DNA of 36,418 nucleotides from Desulfobacula sp. (GCA_012031875.1 JAAUSZ010000017.1:1-36418); one strand, 5' to 3'; shown: positions 28,365 to 36,418, counted from the stretch's first letter. Notes: generated from the sequence alone by a model not told the origin. A program made the numbers and translations.

Positions 28365-28996
28365 TTATTTTGTCAATTTCGAAAGCACGAGGTTAAAGGT
28401 TGCATCTGCGATTTTAGTGCCGTCGGCCAGGAGCTGATTCATTTCCTCCCGGGTTTTTTTGACAAAATCCTGGTCTTTGATGGTGTTTACATTGATGATG
28501 ACGTTAAGGCTTCCTGAAAGCAGGGCCGCCTTCATAAAGGCCACGCCGCAGCCCACGTCGGAGATGGCGATCATGGTGCCGATCTGGCCCATTCTTTCAT
28601 GGATCTTGATGCCGGCATAGGCTTTACGCATGATTTCCATGGGGACGGAGCAGGCGGTTTTGCAGCAGTCTTCCATGGTTTTAGCCTTGTAGGCGATTTC
28701 CTCGGGGGTGTTTTTGGGCAGCCCATAGGCCTTGGAAAGAGGTTCAAATACCTCTGCATCCTTATCTACCAGGGCTTCAAGTTCCTTGATGATGTTTGCA
28801 CCCTTATCGATAAGCTCTTTTACTTCTCCTTCAACATCTGCATATTTTTTTTCCCAACCGTCAGATTCCCGACCATGTTGGAAAGGGCCATACCAATCGC
28901 ACCGCCCATGGCAGCAGCACCGCCGCCGCCGGGGACCGGTTCTTTTGAAGCCAGGACAGTGTTGAAATCTTTACATGATTTATCCAGCATTGACAT
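28365..28996 (-). CDS. fchA: Methenyl-THF cyclohydrolase (cyclodeaminase family) FchA, frameshifted
   Basis: Hydrolyses methenyl-THF to 10-formyl-THF, the step FolD here seems unable to do. The N-terminal half, in another frame, reads [20 protein letters not shown], then [20 protein letters not shown], with the Gly-rich motif of the FTCD cyclodeaminase fold. The frame breaks near 28848, where eight A are found and nine are needed ([12 protein letters not shown]). The second half reads [16 protein letters not shown] ... [11 protein letters not shown]-like segments. Corrected length is about 210 residues, normal for the family. Start ATG 28996 with AAAGGAG upstream. First gene of an fchA-folD operon. 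Confidence 0.92.
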
Positions 28997-29287
28997 CTTA
29001 GGGGTCTCCTTTTTATTTAGTTGACGATAATTTAGCCTTTAATCCAAAACACCTATAGCGAACCCCTTTTTATCTGTCAAATCAAATTTGTCGGATTAAA
29101 AGTTTATTTTCCCCGCCCACGGCCTCTTTTTTGATCCGCTTTGCCATGATTGTCTCCGTATCTTTGGTTTTCTATTTTCACCAATCAAAGTATAGAAAAT
29201 TAATTTTTATAATGTTAGTATTATCCGCTAAATTCAAATTTTTTCTTCGAATTCATCATCCACATAAACCGTAAAACGGAGGAATCC
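28997..29287. other. Divergent intergenic region with a 21-codon mini-ORF
   Basis: Separates fchA (-) from the CoA ligase (+). On the minus strand an ATG at 29147, six bases after GGAG, opens a 21-codon frame (MAKRIKKEAVGGENKLLIRQ plus one residue). Its basic composition and good ribosome site suggest a leader peptide or the start of a lost gene, but chance cannot be excluded. The rest is AT-rich and probably holds both promoters. Confidence 0.35.
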
Positions 29288-31413
29288 ATGGACAGACTGG
29301 ATGCAATTTTTTCACCGGAGACCATTGCCGTCATCGGGGCATCAAACCAGAAGGGAAAAGTGGGACATGACATTTTTGCCAATATCTTATCCGGGGGGTA
29401 CACCGGGACCCTTTATCCCGTGAATCCAAAAGCAAAATCCATCTTGAGCGTAAAATGCTATACCGCCATCGGCAATATTCCTGATCCCATTGACCTGGCC
29501 ATGATCATCCTTCCTCCCAAAGCAGCCATGGACGCGGTGAAGGAATCCATTACCAAGGGCGTGAAAGGCATCGTCATTGTTTCAGCCGGGTTCAAGGAAG
29601 TGGGCGGAGAGGGCGCCAGGATTGAAAAAGAAATCAAGGCCCTGTGCGCGGCGGCCAAAGTAAGGCTGGTGGGCCCCAATTGCCTTGGGGTCATCAACCC
29701 GTCTCCCAAGGTCTCCCTGAACGCCAGCTTCTCTTCCCGGATGCCGGCGGCCGGGAATGTATCCTTTATTTCCCAGAGCGGGGCCCTGTGTACGGCAGTA
29801 TTGGATTATGCCGCGGACAAGGGATTTGGTTTTTCAAAATTCATTTCCATCGGCAACAAGGCGGATGTGGATGAGCTGGATCTCTTGAGATATTACCACA
29901 ACGACCCGGATACCGATGTGGTCATGATCTATATGGAAGAGTTGAGCCGGGGCGCGGAAGAATTTATCACGGAAGTCCGGGAGATGACCTCGGGGACCCA
30001 TCCCACCCATGTCATCGCCATTAAATCCGGGTCTTCCGATGCCGGGGCCAGGGCCGCGGCCTCCCATACCGGGGCCCTGGCAGGCTCCGATGCCCTGTAT
30101 GACGCCATTTTCAATATGTCCGGCATCCTTAGGTGCGCTACCGTAAACCAGTTGTTTGATTATGCCCAGGCCTTCGCTGCCAATAAATACCCCACCGGGG
30201 ACCGGGTCGCCATCATCACCAATGCGGGCGGTCCCGGTATTATCGCCACGGACATGAGTGAGCAGTCGGGCCTGAGGCTGGCCAAATTTTCCGATGAGAC
30301 CACCCGGGAGCTTAAAAAATACCTGCCGGCCACTGCCAATTTTCATAACCCCGTGGATGTCATCGGGGATGCGGCCCGGGACCGGTATGAAAACACCCTG
30401 GCCACGGTATTGAGCGACCGGGGAGTGGATGCGGCCCTGATCATCCTGACCCCCCAGTCCATGACCGATGCCATCGGCACGGCCGAGGCCATTGTCCGCA
30501 TTGCCAAAAACACCATCAAGCCCATTGTCTGCGCCTTCATGGGGTGGTGGACGTGTCCGACGGGGTAAAGCTCCTTCAGAAACACCGGGTTCCGGTTTAT
30601 CAGTTCCCGGAAAGTGCGGCCCGGTCCCTGGGCGCCTTGAGACAGGGAATGAAATGGCTGTTCCGAAAAATCCTGCCCCAGTTTGACCTGACCTATGATA
30701 CGGCAAGGGCCCATAAGATCATCGAAGACAGCCTGGCCGCGGGGAAGACCGTTCTGGGGGAGCTGGACGGAAGCGAGCTGCTCCAGTGCTACGGATTTAG
30801 AACCCTTCCCATGGCCCTGGCGAAAAATAAGATTGAGGCCTGCGACCTGGCGGCAAAGATCGGGTATCCCGTGGCCATGAAGATTGCCTCCCCGGACATT
30901 CTTCACAAGACCGACGCCGGGGGCGTCATGGTGGGCATAGAAGATAAAGCCGGCATTGAGTCAGGCTTTGATGCCATGATGGAAAAGGCCCGGGCCTTTA
31001 ACCCGGATGCAAAAATCGAAGGCATCCTGATCCAGAAAATGGCGCCCAGGGGAAAAGAAGTGATCCTGGGGTTATCCCGGGACCCGGTCTTTGGCCATGC
31101 CGTCATGTTCGGGCTGGGCGGCATCTTTGTGGAAGTTTACAAGGACGTGGTCTTCCGCCTGTCCCCCATGGGCAGGAATGTGGCTCGGAGGATGGTGAGA
31201 AGCATCAAGGGGTATCCGATTCTAAAAGGGCTCAGGGGGGAGAAACCCGCGGATATCGAAAGTCTTGAAAAACATATCGTATCCCTGAAAGCCATGGCAG
31301 ACCACCATCCCATGATCAAGGAGCTGGATATCAACCCCTTGTTCGTCCATGAGGAAGGCCAGGGCGCAACCGTGGCCGATATTATTATCCGGCTGGAAAA
31401 AGGGGAGGGCTGA
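29288..31413 (+). CDS. acd: ADP-forming acetate/acyl-CoA ligase (fused alpha-beta), frameshifted
   Basis: Converts acyl-CoA + ADP + Pi to acid + CoA + ATP, or the reverse. The alpha part has a CoA-binding Rossmann domain (IAVIGASNQKGKVGHDIF, about 13-30), a succinyl-CoA-ligase-like domain (FISQSGALCTAVLDY) and the phospho-acceptor His260 in SHTGALAGSD. The beta part is an ATP-grasp domain (LLQCYGFRT, then VAMKIASPDILHKTDAGGV). The frame breaks near 30540: ATGGGGTGGTGG should be ATGGGGGTGGTGG, giving CAFMGVVDVSDGVKLL and about 708 residues. Start ATG 29288 with GGAGG. Beside Wood-Ljungdahl genes it may conserve energy from acetyl-CoA or activate acetate; substrate specificity is not readable from sequence. 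Confidence 0.9.
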
Positions 31414-31982
31414 TCATTAGCCTTTACCCTTATATTTCAAAGGTCTCTGAAGCTGTTCAGGCCTTGCCGGGCAAGGAAAAGACCAGGGCCTTGAGCCGTC
31501 TGGCAAGGGAATGTGCGGCCGCGTCAGCCCTTGAGTCAAATTTGGCCGTCAGCAGATTTGAAACCGATGCATCCGGCGTGCCCCTGCCTTCCAACGGCGT
31601 CTTCTGGTCCCTCAGCCATAAGCCGGAAGCCGTGGCCGGTGTCGCCTCAACAAAGGCGGTGGGCATTGATATCGAAAAGCTCAAGCCCGTTTCCCATGCT
31701 TTGTTCAGACGGGTCGTGGATGAAACCGAAGCCCTCTGTTTTCCGGGCCGGGACAGAGTGCTTGTTTTTTTCAGGGTGTTTACGGCCAAGGAAGCCGTAC
31801 TGAAAAGGGCAGGGGTTGGGCTGCAGGGCCTGTCAAGGGCAAAAATCCATGATGTCCGGGATGACAGGACCCTTTTGGTCCGGTATCTGGATAAAAATTA
31901 CCCGGTTGAACATTTTTATTTTGACGGCTGCCTTGCTTCTGTGACAAAAGATAAGGTGGATATTGAATGGCGTTTCAAATAA
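31413..31982 (+). CDS. 4'-phosphopantetheinyl transferase (Sfp family), start uncertain
   Basis: Transfers phosphopantetheine from CoA to carrier proteins. The signature VGIDIEKLKP and FTAKEAVLKRAG (magnesium and CoA-binding Asp and Glu) identifies the family; at about 170-190 residues it is short of the 220-plus of Sfp. The first listed start is TTG at 31464, but the frame is open upstream and reads ISLYPYISKVSEAVQALPG, which looks like real protein. No ATG or GTG exists there, so I place the start at the ATC/ATT codons near 31413-31416, about seven bases after GGGGAGG and overlapping the previous stop. A miscalled base at the start codon is possible. Confidence 0.8.
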   Translation: MISLYPYISKVSEAVQALPGKEKTRALSRLARECAAASALESNLAVSRFETDASGVPLPSNGVFWSLSHKPEAVAGVASTKAVGIDIEKLKPVSHALFRRVVDETEALCFPGRDRVLVFFRVFTAKEAVLKRAGVGLQGLSRAKIHDVRDDRTLLVRYLDKNYPVEHFYFDGCLASVTKDKVDIEWRFK

Positions 31983-32007
31983 GACCATGATTCAAGGAGA
32001 AATAAAA

Positions 32008-32305
32008 ATGGCCGAGGGAAAAGGGTTTGTCATGAGTGAGGCCGCGGCGGACGGCCCGTTGCCTAAAGTGGATTTTTCAAGTTTTATTTTATCCTTATAT
32101 TCATCCGGGCTGGTCCAACTGGGTAAGGTTGAGGACCCCATCACCGGGAAAAAGTCCAAGGATCTCAAGCTTGCAAAGCATACCATAGACATGATTGCCA
32201 TGCTCGAAGAAAAAACAAAGGGGAATCTGGCCGAGGATGAAAAAAAATCTTCTCAAGGCCCTTTTAAGTGAAATCAGGATCGCCTTTGTCGAGGCCAAGG
32301 CTTGA
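32008..32305 (+). CDS. DUF1844 family protein, frameshifted at 3' end
   Basis: Small soluble protein of unknown function, common in Desulfobacterota and relatives. The core VDFSSFILSLYSSGLVQLGK, then AKHTIDMIAMLEEKTKGNL is the family signature. ATG at 32008 follows TTCAAGGAG. After EDE one A too many (eight in the run at about 32239) shifts the frame to an early stop; with seven the protein continues KNLLKALLSEIRIAFVEAKA, the conserved family C-terminus, and stops with TGA at 32303-32305. This overlaps the TTG start of ispE (TTGA), so the two genes are likely translationally coupled. Confidence 0.85.
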
Positions 32306-33177
32306 TCCTGAAGGCTGCATCCTTTGCAAAGATCAATCTGTTCCTCTATATCACATCCAAAAGAGAGGACGGGTATCATACCCTTTGTTCTCTCATGACG
32401 CCCATTGATCTTTGCGATGACCTTTATCTGGATTTTAATGCGGAAAGCATCCGTGTCTCCTGCGCCCATCCCCGGGTCCCGGAAGATGAGTCCAATCTTG
32501 CCCATAAGGCAGCCACCCTGTTCCATGGCGCTTTGAAAAAAAAGGAGACGGGAATAAAGGCGTTTCCATTGAGATCATCAAGCGGATCCGCCCGGCGGGG
32601 GACTGGGGGGGGCAGCAGCAACGCGGCCACTGTTTTGACCGCGTTGAACGATTACCACCATGAACCGTTTTCAAAATCTGAATTAATGAACATGGGGCTT
32701 AGCCTGGGCGCGGATGTTCCTTTTTTTATGTTTAACGGGCCGGCCCTTGTCCGGGGCATGGGTGAAAAACTTGAAAAAGCGCCGGATCTTCTTCCCTATC
32801 ACCTTATTCTGTGCGATCCGGGAGTCGCTGCCGAGACCGCGGCAGTATACAAAAGATATGATTTTGAATTGACATCAAACCAAAAATATACTATGAATGC
32901 TGGTTTAAATGTGCTGCTGAAGGGGCGGATGTTTGATGCAGGGGCATGGATGCACAACGATCTTGAAGGGCCGGCGTGCAGGCTTTACCCTGAAATCAGG
33001 GAAACAAAAGAAGAGATGGAGTTGTTGCTGCACACAAAGGTGCGGATGACAGGAAGCGGCTCATCTCTTTTTGCACTTTTTCAAGCCCGCAGGGATGCAC
33101 AAAAGGGCTGTGACATCCTCCTGGAAAAATGGGGCCGGAGCAACAGAAAGATTTTTCTTTCCTCATTTGGCGGATAA
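32302..33177 (+). CDS. ispE: 4-(cytidine-diphospho)-2-C-methyl-D-erythritol kinase IspE, with scrambled ATP loop
   Basis: GHMP kinase of the MEP isoprenoid pathway. Start TTG at 32302 overlaps the DUF1844 stop. The N-terminal SFAKINLFLYITSKREDGYH has the catalytic Lys, and the C-terminal VRMTGSGSSLFALF is the third GHMP motif. Between 32560 and 32612 the protein reads KAFPLRSSSGSARRGTGGGSSN. In the alternative frame the DNA gives GVSIEIIKRI, the expected lead-in to PPGAGLGGGSSNAA, so two or more indels scramble the ATP-binding loop. The natural enzyme is presumably intact. About 290 residues. Confidence 0.88.
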   Translation: MILKAASFAKINLFLYITSKREDGYHTLCSLMTPIDLCDDLYLDFNAESIRVSCAHPRVPEDESNLAHKAATLFHGALKKKETGIKAFPLRSSSGSARRGTGGGSSNAATVLTALNDYHHEPFSKSELMNMGLSLGADVPFFMFNGPALVRGMGEKLEKAPDLLPYHLILCDPGVAAETAAVYKRYDFELTSNQKYTMNAGLNVLLKGRMFDAGAWMHNDLEGPACRLYPEIRETKEEMELLLHTKVRMTGSGSSLFALFQARRDAQKGCDILLEKWGRSNRKIFLSSFGG

Positions 33178-33193
33178 GGTGAGTTTATTGTAC

Positions 33194-33268
33194 TGGGGCG
33201 TCGTCAAGCGGTAAGACACAGGGTTTTGATCCCTGCATCCAGAGGTTCGAATCCTCTCGCCCCAGCCA
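33194..33268 (+). tRNA. tRNA-Gln (anticodon TTG)
   Basis: The acceptor stem TGGGGCG (33194-33200) pairs with CGCCCCA (33258-33264), followed by discriminator G and an encoded CCA (33266-33268). The anticodon loop reads TTTTGAT with TTG at its centre; the T-arm AGAGGTTCGAATCCTCT is standard. It sits between ispE and prs, a common arrangement in Desulfobacterota as I recall it. Confidence 0.96.
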
Positions 33269-33298
33269 TATATTTATATTTTAATAAGAGAATTTTTT

Positions 33299-34237
33299 AT
33301 GAACGGCTTGTCCATCTTTGCGGGAAATTCAAATCTTCCTCTTGCGAGCAAGATTTCCGAATATCTTTCAAAACCTTTGGGAAGGATGAAAGTCAACCGG
33401 TTCAGCGACGGAGAAATCCAGGTTGAGATTCATGAGAATGTCCGGCGGCAGGAGATTTATGTGATCCAGGCCACGAGTTATCCGGTGAACGACAACCTTG
33501 TGGAACTGCTGCTTCTGATTGATGCGTTCAAACGGTCGTCGGCCAGTAAAATCACGGCAGTGATTCCGTATTTCGGATATTCACGCCAGGATAAGAAAGT
33601 GTCTCCCAGGGTTCCCATCAGCGCCAAACTGGTGGCGGATCTTCTCGAGTGTACCGGGGTTCACCGGGTCATCACCATGGATCTGCATGCCGGACAAATT
33701 CAGGGATTTTTTAACTGTCCGGTGGACAACCTGTATTCAGCGCCGGTGATCATCGATAATATCAAGACCCGTTTTTCAGAGGATCTGGTGGTGGTGTCCC
33801 CGGATGCAGGCGGTGTGGAGCGGGCCAGGGCCTATGCCAAACGGCTCAACGCCGGCCTTGCCATTGTGGATAAGCGAAGGAGTGCGCCGAACCAGGCAAA
33901 GGCCATGGCCATCATTGGCGATGTCCAGGACAAGATCGCCATCATCATTGATGATATGGTGGATACGGCCGGAACATTGACGGAGGCCTCCGGCGTTATT
34001 GTGGAAAACGGGGCAAAAGCCGTTCATGCTTACTGCACGCACCCTGTATTGTCAGGCCCGGCCATTGACAGAATAAACCAATCAGCCCTGAGTTCCCTTG
34101 TTGCTACGGACACGATCCCTCTTTCTGAAGAAGCAAAAAAGTGCGACAAGATCAGGACGCTTTCCATTGCCAAGCTGGTGGGTGAAGCGATTATGCGCAG
34201 TTACAGGGGTGATTCGGTAAATTCTCTGTTTGTATAA
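33299..34237 (+). CDS. prs: Ribose-phosphate pyrophosphokinase
   Basis: Makes PRPP from ribose 5-phosphate and ATP for nucleotide, histidine and tryptophan synthesis. 312 residues, full family length. Clear motifs: FSDGEIQVEIHENVR (about 34-48), YFGYSRQDKK, the metal/ATP loop DLHAGQIQGFF (about 129-139), VVVSPDAGGVERARAYA and the PRPP loop IIIDDMVDTAGTL (about 219-231). ATG 33299 with only a weak upstream purine stretch. It begins 31 bases after the tRNA. Confidence 0.97.
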   Translation: MNGLSIFAGNSNLPLASKISEYLSKPLGRMKVNRFSDGEIQVEIHENVRRQEIYVIQATSYPVNDNLVELLLLIDAFKRSSASKITAVIPYFGYSRQDKKVSPRVPISAKLVADLLECTGVHRVITMDLHAGQIQGFFNCPVDNLYSAPVIIDNIKTRFSEDLVVVSPDAGGVERARAYAKRLNAGLAIVDKRRSAPNQAKAMAIIGDVQDKIAIIIDDMVDTAGTLTEASGVIVENGAKAVHAYCTHPVLSGPAIDRINQSALSSLVATDTIPLSEEAKKCDKIRTLSIAKLVGEAIMRSYRGDSVNSLFV

Positions 34238-34299
34238 AGAAATAAAATAGGATCTAATAGCCTTCTGCATGGATAGGTGCAGATACGGAGGAAAAAACT

Positions 34300-34944
34300 T
34301 TGGAATTCATTGAGTTAAACGCAAAACAAAGAGAAACGACCGGTAAGGGTGCTGCAAGGCAATTGAGAGCGAAAAAGGCCATTCCCGCCATTGTCTATGG
34401 CGGAAAAAAAGAACCGACAATGCTGGCCCTTGATACGGTTGAATTTGATAATATTATCCGGAAACACGGGTCCATGGGGCTTTTTTTCAATCTCCGGATC
34501 AGCGGCGCTGCTGAAAAAACCGTGATGCTCAAGGATATGCATATGGATACCTTTGGGCTGAACTATCTGCATGTGGATTTGCAGGAAATCGATATGGACA
34601 AGAAGATCACGGTCAGTGTCCAGGTTGAAGTCGTGGGCAAGAGCAAAGGGGTCAAGGAAGGCGGCCTTCTCCAGATCATCCGGCGCGAGCTGGATGTGGT
34701 CTGCAAGCCCATGGACACACCGGATACCATTCAAATTGATATTTCCGATCTGGATATCGGTGATGCCGTGCATGTCAATGACATTGACCTGGGCGAACAC
34801 ATCCATATCCCCCATGATGTGAATTTTACGGTTCTCACCATTGTTCCGCCGTCAACAGATGCCGGGGAAAGGACTGAAGAGGGTGAGGAGCCGGAGGAAA
34901 AAGCACCGGCAGCCCCTGCTTCCAAAAAAGCATCTGAAGAATAA
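34300..34944 (+). CDS. rplY: 50S ribosomal protein L25 (CTC form)
   Basis: Binds 5S rRNA. This is the long general-stress CTC form: an N-terminal L25 domain (ELNAKQRETTGKGAARQLRA ... PAIVYGG) plus a C-terminal TL5/CTC beta domain (VSVQVEVVGKSKGVKEGGLL, then RELDVVCKP). An acidic, Ala/Pro/Glu tail of about 35 residues ends ASKKASEE. 214 residues. Start is TTG at 34300, eight bases after CGGAGG; no ATG is available. Followed by pth 11 bases later, the usual prs-rplY-pth order. Confidence 0.95.
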   Translation: MEFIELNAKQRETTGKGAARQLRAKKAIPAIVYGGKKEPTMLALDTVEFDNIIRKHGSMGLFFNLRISGAAEKTVMLKDMHMDTFGLNYLHVDLQEIDMDKKITVSVQVEVVGKSKGVKEGGLLQIIRRELDVVCKPMDTPDTIQIDISDLDIGDAVHVNDIDLGEHIHIPHDVNFTVLTIVPPSTDAGERTEEGEEPEEKAPAAPASKKASEE

Positions 34945-34955
34945 TTCCCTTGTAG

Positions 34956-35552
34956 ATGCCGGAATCGAAATATAAACTGATTGCGGGTCTGGGCAATCCT
35001 GGAAAGGATTATGCCCGGACCCGCCATAATATCGGTTTTCTGGCCCTGGACGCCCTGGCCTCAAAATCCTGCCTGACCTTTGATAAAACCCGTTTTGAAT
35101 CCGAATATACAAAAGCAAGGCTCCGGGGGAAAGAGGTGTTTCTCGTCAAACCCCTGACCTATATGAACCGGAGCGGGCTTTCCATCCATAAATTCGCCTC
35201 CTATTACAAAATTGAGATCCAGGATATCATCATTGTCCATGATGATATGGATCTTGAATTCGGGAAAATAAAAATTGTGAAAAGCCGGGGGCATGGGGGC
35301 CATAACGGAGTCCGGTCCATCATGGATGCCTTTGGCAACAATGACTATATCCGGGTGAGGGTGGGGGTGGGCCATCCCTCATCCGGAAGAGACATCACAG
35401 GCCATGTTCTGGGCGGGTTTTCCCCCGATGAAATATGCGTTCTTGACAGGACCACGGAAACCGCCGCGAAGGCCTGCCTGCATATCCTTGAAATGGGTGT
35501 GATTTCCGCCATGAACATCTTCAATCAAAGCCCCGGACCCCTGGGAGCGTAA
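34956..35552 (+). CDS. pth: Peptidyl-tRNA hydrolase
   Basis: Recycles peptidyl-tRNA released from stalled ribosomes. 198 residues. The conserved start is KLIAGLGNPGKDYARTRHNIGF with the catalytic His24 and Asn14. KPLTYMNRSG and HDDMDLEFGKIKI (with the assisting Asp) are present, and SRGHGGHNGVRSI completes the site. ATG at 34956 overlaps no gene; the ribosome site is weak and the gene is probably coupled to rplY. Confidence 0.96.
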   Translation: MPESKYKLIAGLGNPGKDYARTRHNIGFLALDALASKSCLTFDKTRFESEYTKARLRGKEVFLVKPLTYMNRSGLSIHKFASYYKIEIQDIIIVHDDMDLEFGKIKIVKSRGHGGHNGVRSIMDAFGNNDYIRVRVGVGHPSSGRDITGHVLGGFSPDEICVLDRTTETAAKACLHILEMGVISAMNIFNQSPGPLGA

Positions 35553-35638
35553 ACTATTTTATTGACAAGGTTGTTCAAATATGGTTCCCTGCACAAGAAT
35601 GGGCTAATTGTTTCTATAAAGAAAAGGCGGGCTATCAA

Positions 35639-36172
35639 ATGGGTGAAAAATCCAAAAGAATCAGAGTAAAACAGGGGACATCAACCAAAAAGGAATTTTC
35701 AAAAGGGGATGTGGCTGTGTACCCGGCTCACGGTGTAGGGTATATCGAGTCCATCGAGAGCAAGGAAATTAACGGCGACACGTTGAATTTCTACATGATG
35801 AAAATCGTGGAAAACGGGATGGTGATCATGATTCCGACATCAAACGTGGAATCGGTCGGGTTAAGGGAACTCATCCCTGAAACAGAGGTTCCGGAAGTCT
35901 ACAAGGTGATGAAGGAAAAAGCCCAGGGCTCCGACAACCAGACCTGGAACAGGCGCTACAGGGAGTATATGGATAAGATCAAAACAGGCTCCATCTACGA
36001 TGTGGCCGAGGTTTTCAGGGATCTTTTCCAGTTGAAGCTTGAAAAAGACCTGTCCTTTGGTGAGCGCAAGCTCCTTGATACCGCGCAGAATTTACTGGTT
36101 CAGGAGCTGTCCATGGCCAAGGATGTGGATGAAAAATCCATGATGCAGGAGATCGAAAGCCTTTTTATTTAA
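35639..36172 (+). CDS. carD: CarD/CdnL-type RNA polymerase-binding regulator
   Basis: Binds the RNA polymerase beta subunit and stabilises open complexes at rRNA and other promoters. 177 residues. The N-terminal Tudor-like RNAP interaction domain is seen as FSKGDVAVYPAHGVGYIESIE. The helical C-terminal DNA-binding part follows (YREYMDKIKTGSIYDVAEVF, then RDLFQLKLEKDLSFGERKLLDTAQNLLVQEL-like sequence). ATG 35639 lies 86 bases after pth and a clear terminator follows it. Confidence 0.93.
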   Translation: MGEKSKRIRVKQGTSTKKEFSKGDVAVYPAHGVGYIESIESKEINGDTLNFYMMKIVENGMVIMIPTSNVESVGLRELIPETEVPEVYKVMKEKAQGSDNQTWNRRYREYMDKIKTGSIYDVAEVFRDLFQLKLEKDLSFGERKLLDTAQNLLVQELSMAKDVDEKSMMQEIESLFI

Positions 36173-36197
36173 TTTTAATTGTTCCAAACCAAGGTTT

Positions 36198-36240
36198 AAA
36201 CCGGCGGGTACTGGTATTGAAGAATCCGCCGGTTTTTTTT
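36198..36240 (+). terminator. Terminator after carD
   Basis: AAACCGGCGG (36198-36207) pairs with CCGCCGGTTT (36226-36235) and is followed by a run of T, a strong intrinsic terminator ending the carD transcript. Confidence 0.92.
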
Positions 36241-36244
36241 ATTT

Positions 36245-36418
36245 ATGAAACTCCGTATTCCCATATCCGCCGATCAGCACAACAAGAGGATAGATGCCGT
36301 CCTCTGCGCCCATGACAGGGCGCTGTCCCGGAGCAGGGCGGCCGCGCTGATGGAAGCCGGTGAAATCCTTGTCAACAATAAAACAAAAAAGCCCGGATAC
36401 CGGGTTAAGCCGGGGGAC
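36245..36418 (+). CDS. RluA-family pseudouridine synthase, N-terminal S4 domain (cut by window end)
   Basis: The frame from ATG 36245 to the window end gives 58 residues starting MKLRIPISADQHNKRIDAVL, then SRSRAAALMEAGEILVNN, and ends YRVKPGD. This is an S4 RNA-binding domain like the one that opens RluC/RluD-type 23S rRNA pseudouridine synthases. The catalytic domain lies outside the window, so the subfamily cannot be named. The start is only a few bases after the carD terminator and lacks a strong ribosome site. Confidence 0.8.
   Translation, partial: MKLRIPISADQHNKRIDAVLCAHDRALSRSRAAALMEAGEILVNNKTKKPGYRVKPGD

Noticed and set aside
32560-32612. IspE variant lacking the canonical ATP-binding loop
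   Set aside because: The alternative frame encodes the canonical lead-in, so this is a local indel pair and not a new variant.
13600-36418. Horizontal transfer of the acs island into a Bacteroidota genome
   Set aside because: The right part also carries core housekeeping genes (ispE, tRNA-Gln, prs, rplY, pth, carD) in their usual Desulfobacterota order, so an assembly join is the simpler explanation.

Overview
The window looks like two unrelated bacterial genomes joined in one contig. Bases 1 to about 13.6 kb are AT-rich and carry hallmarks of Bacteroidota: SprB-type repeats, T9SS (type IX secretion) type A and type B sorting tails, a promoter of the TTG/TAnnTTTG type, and few Shine-Dalgarno sequences. 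A Saprospiria- or Cytophagia-like source is likely. From about 13.7 kb to the end the DNA is visibly richer in G+C, has strong AGGAGG ribosome binding sites, and encodes a complete carbonyl branch plus part of the methyl branch of the Wood-Ljungdahl pathway. Its gene content fits an acetyl-CoA-pathway sulfate reducer of Desulfobacterota (Desulfobacteraceae-like). The switch falls in or beside the glycine-rich tail of an RNA-binding protein gene (about 13,575-13,760), a place where an assembler can join two genomes through low-complexity sequence.

Bacteroidota part, in order: the 3' end of a giant SprB-repeat adhesin with T9SS type B tail (+); a convergent seven-repeat secreted protein (-); a decayed IS3-like remnant; mreD, mreC and mreB (-); a secreted M43 metalloprotease with T9SS type A tail (-); a hisA gene lacking its first half (-); a periplasmic SIMPL-like protein (-); a TauE/TSUP permease (-); and a membrane GT-C glycosyltransferase with TPR tail (-).

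Desulfobacterota part: an RRM protein (-); an Epd-type erythrose-4-phosphate/GAP dehydrogenase (+); then a minus-strand operon acsD-acsA-acsB-acsC-acsE-orf97-cooC encoding the corrinoid protein, CO dehydrogenase, acetyl-CoA synthase, the methyltransferase and a nickel-insertion ATPase. Divergent from it is fhs (formate-THF ligase), facing an fchA-folD pair (-) that continues the methyl branch. Next come an ADP-forming acyl/acetyl-CoA synthetase, a phosphopantetheinyl transferase, a DUF1844 protein, ispE, tRNA-Gln(TTG), prs, rplY, pth, carD and the start of an RluA-type pseudouridine synthase (all +). Together fhs, FchA, FolD, AcsE, AcsCD and AcsAB interconvert formate/CO2 and acetyl-CoA; the ADP-forming synthetase could link acetyl-CoA to acetate and ATP. 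Methylene-THF reductase and formate dehydrogenase are not in the window.

At least eleven genes on both sides of the join carry apparent single-base insertions or deletions, mostly in homopolymer runs and within highly conserved reading frames. I read these as sequencing errors, not biology, and annotate each gene across its break. The points I find biologically most interesting are the AcsD subunit with a TolA-like Ala/Lys tail of about 170 residues, a FolD that has lost two cyclohydrolase residues beside a dedicated cyclohydrolase, and an unknown 97-aa protein inside the acs operon.
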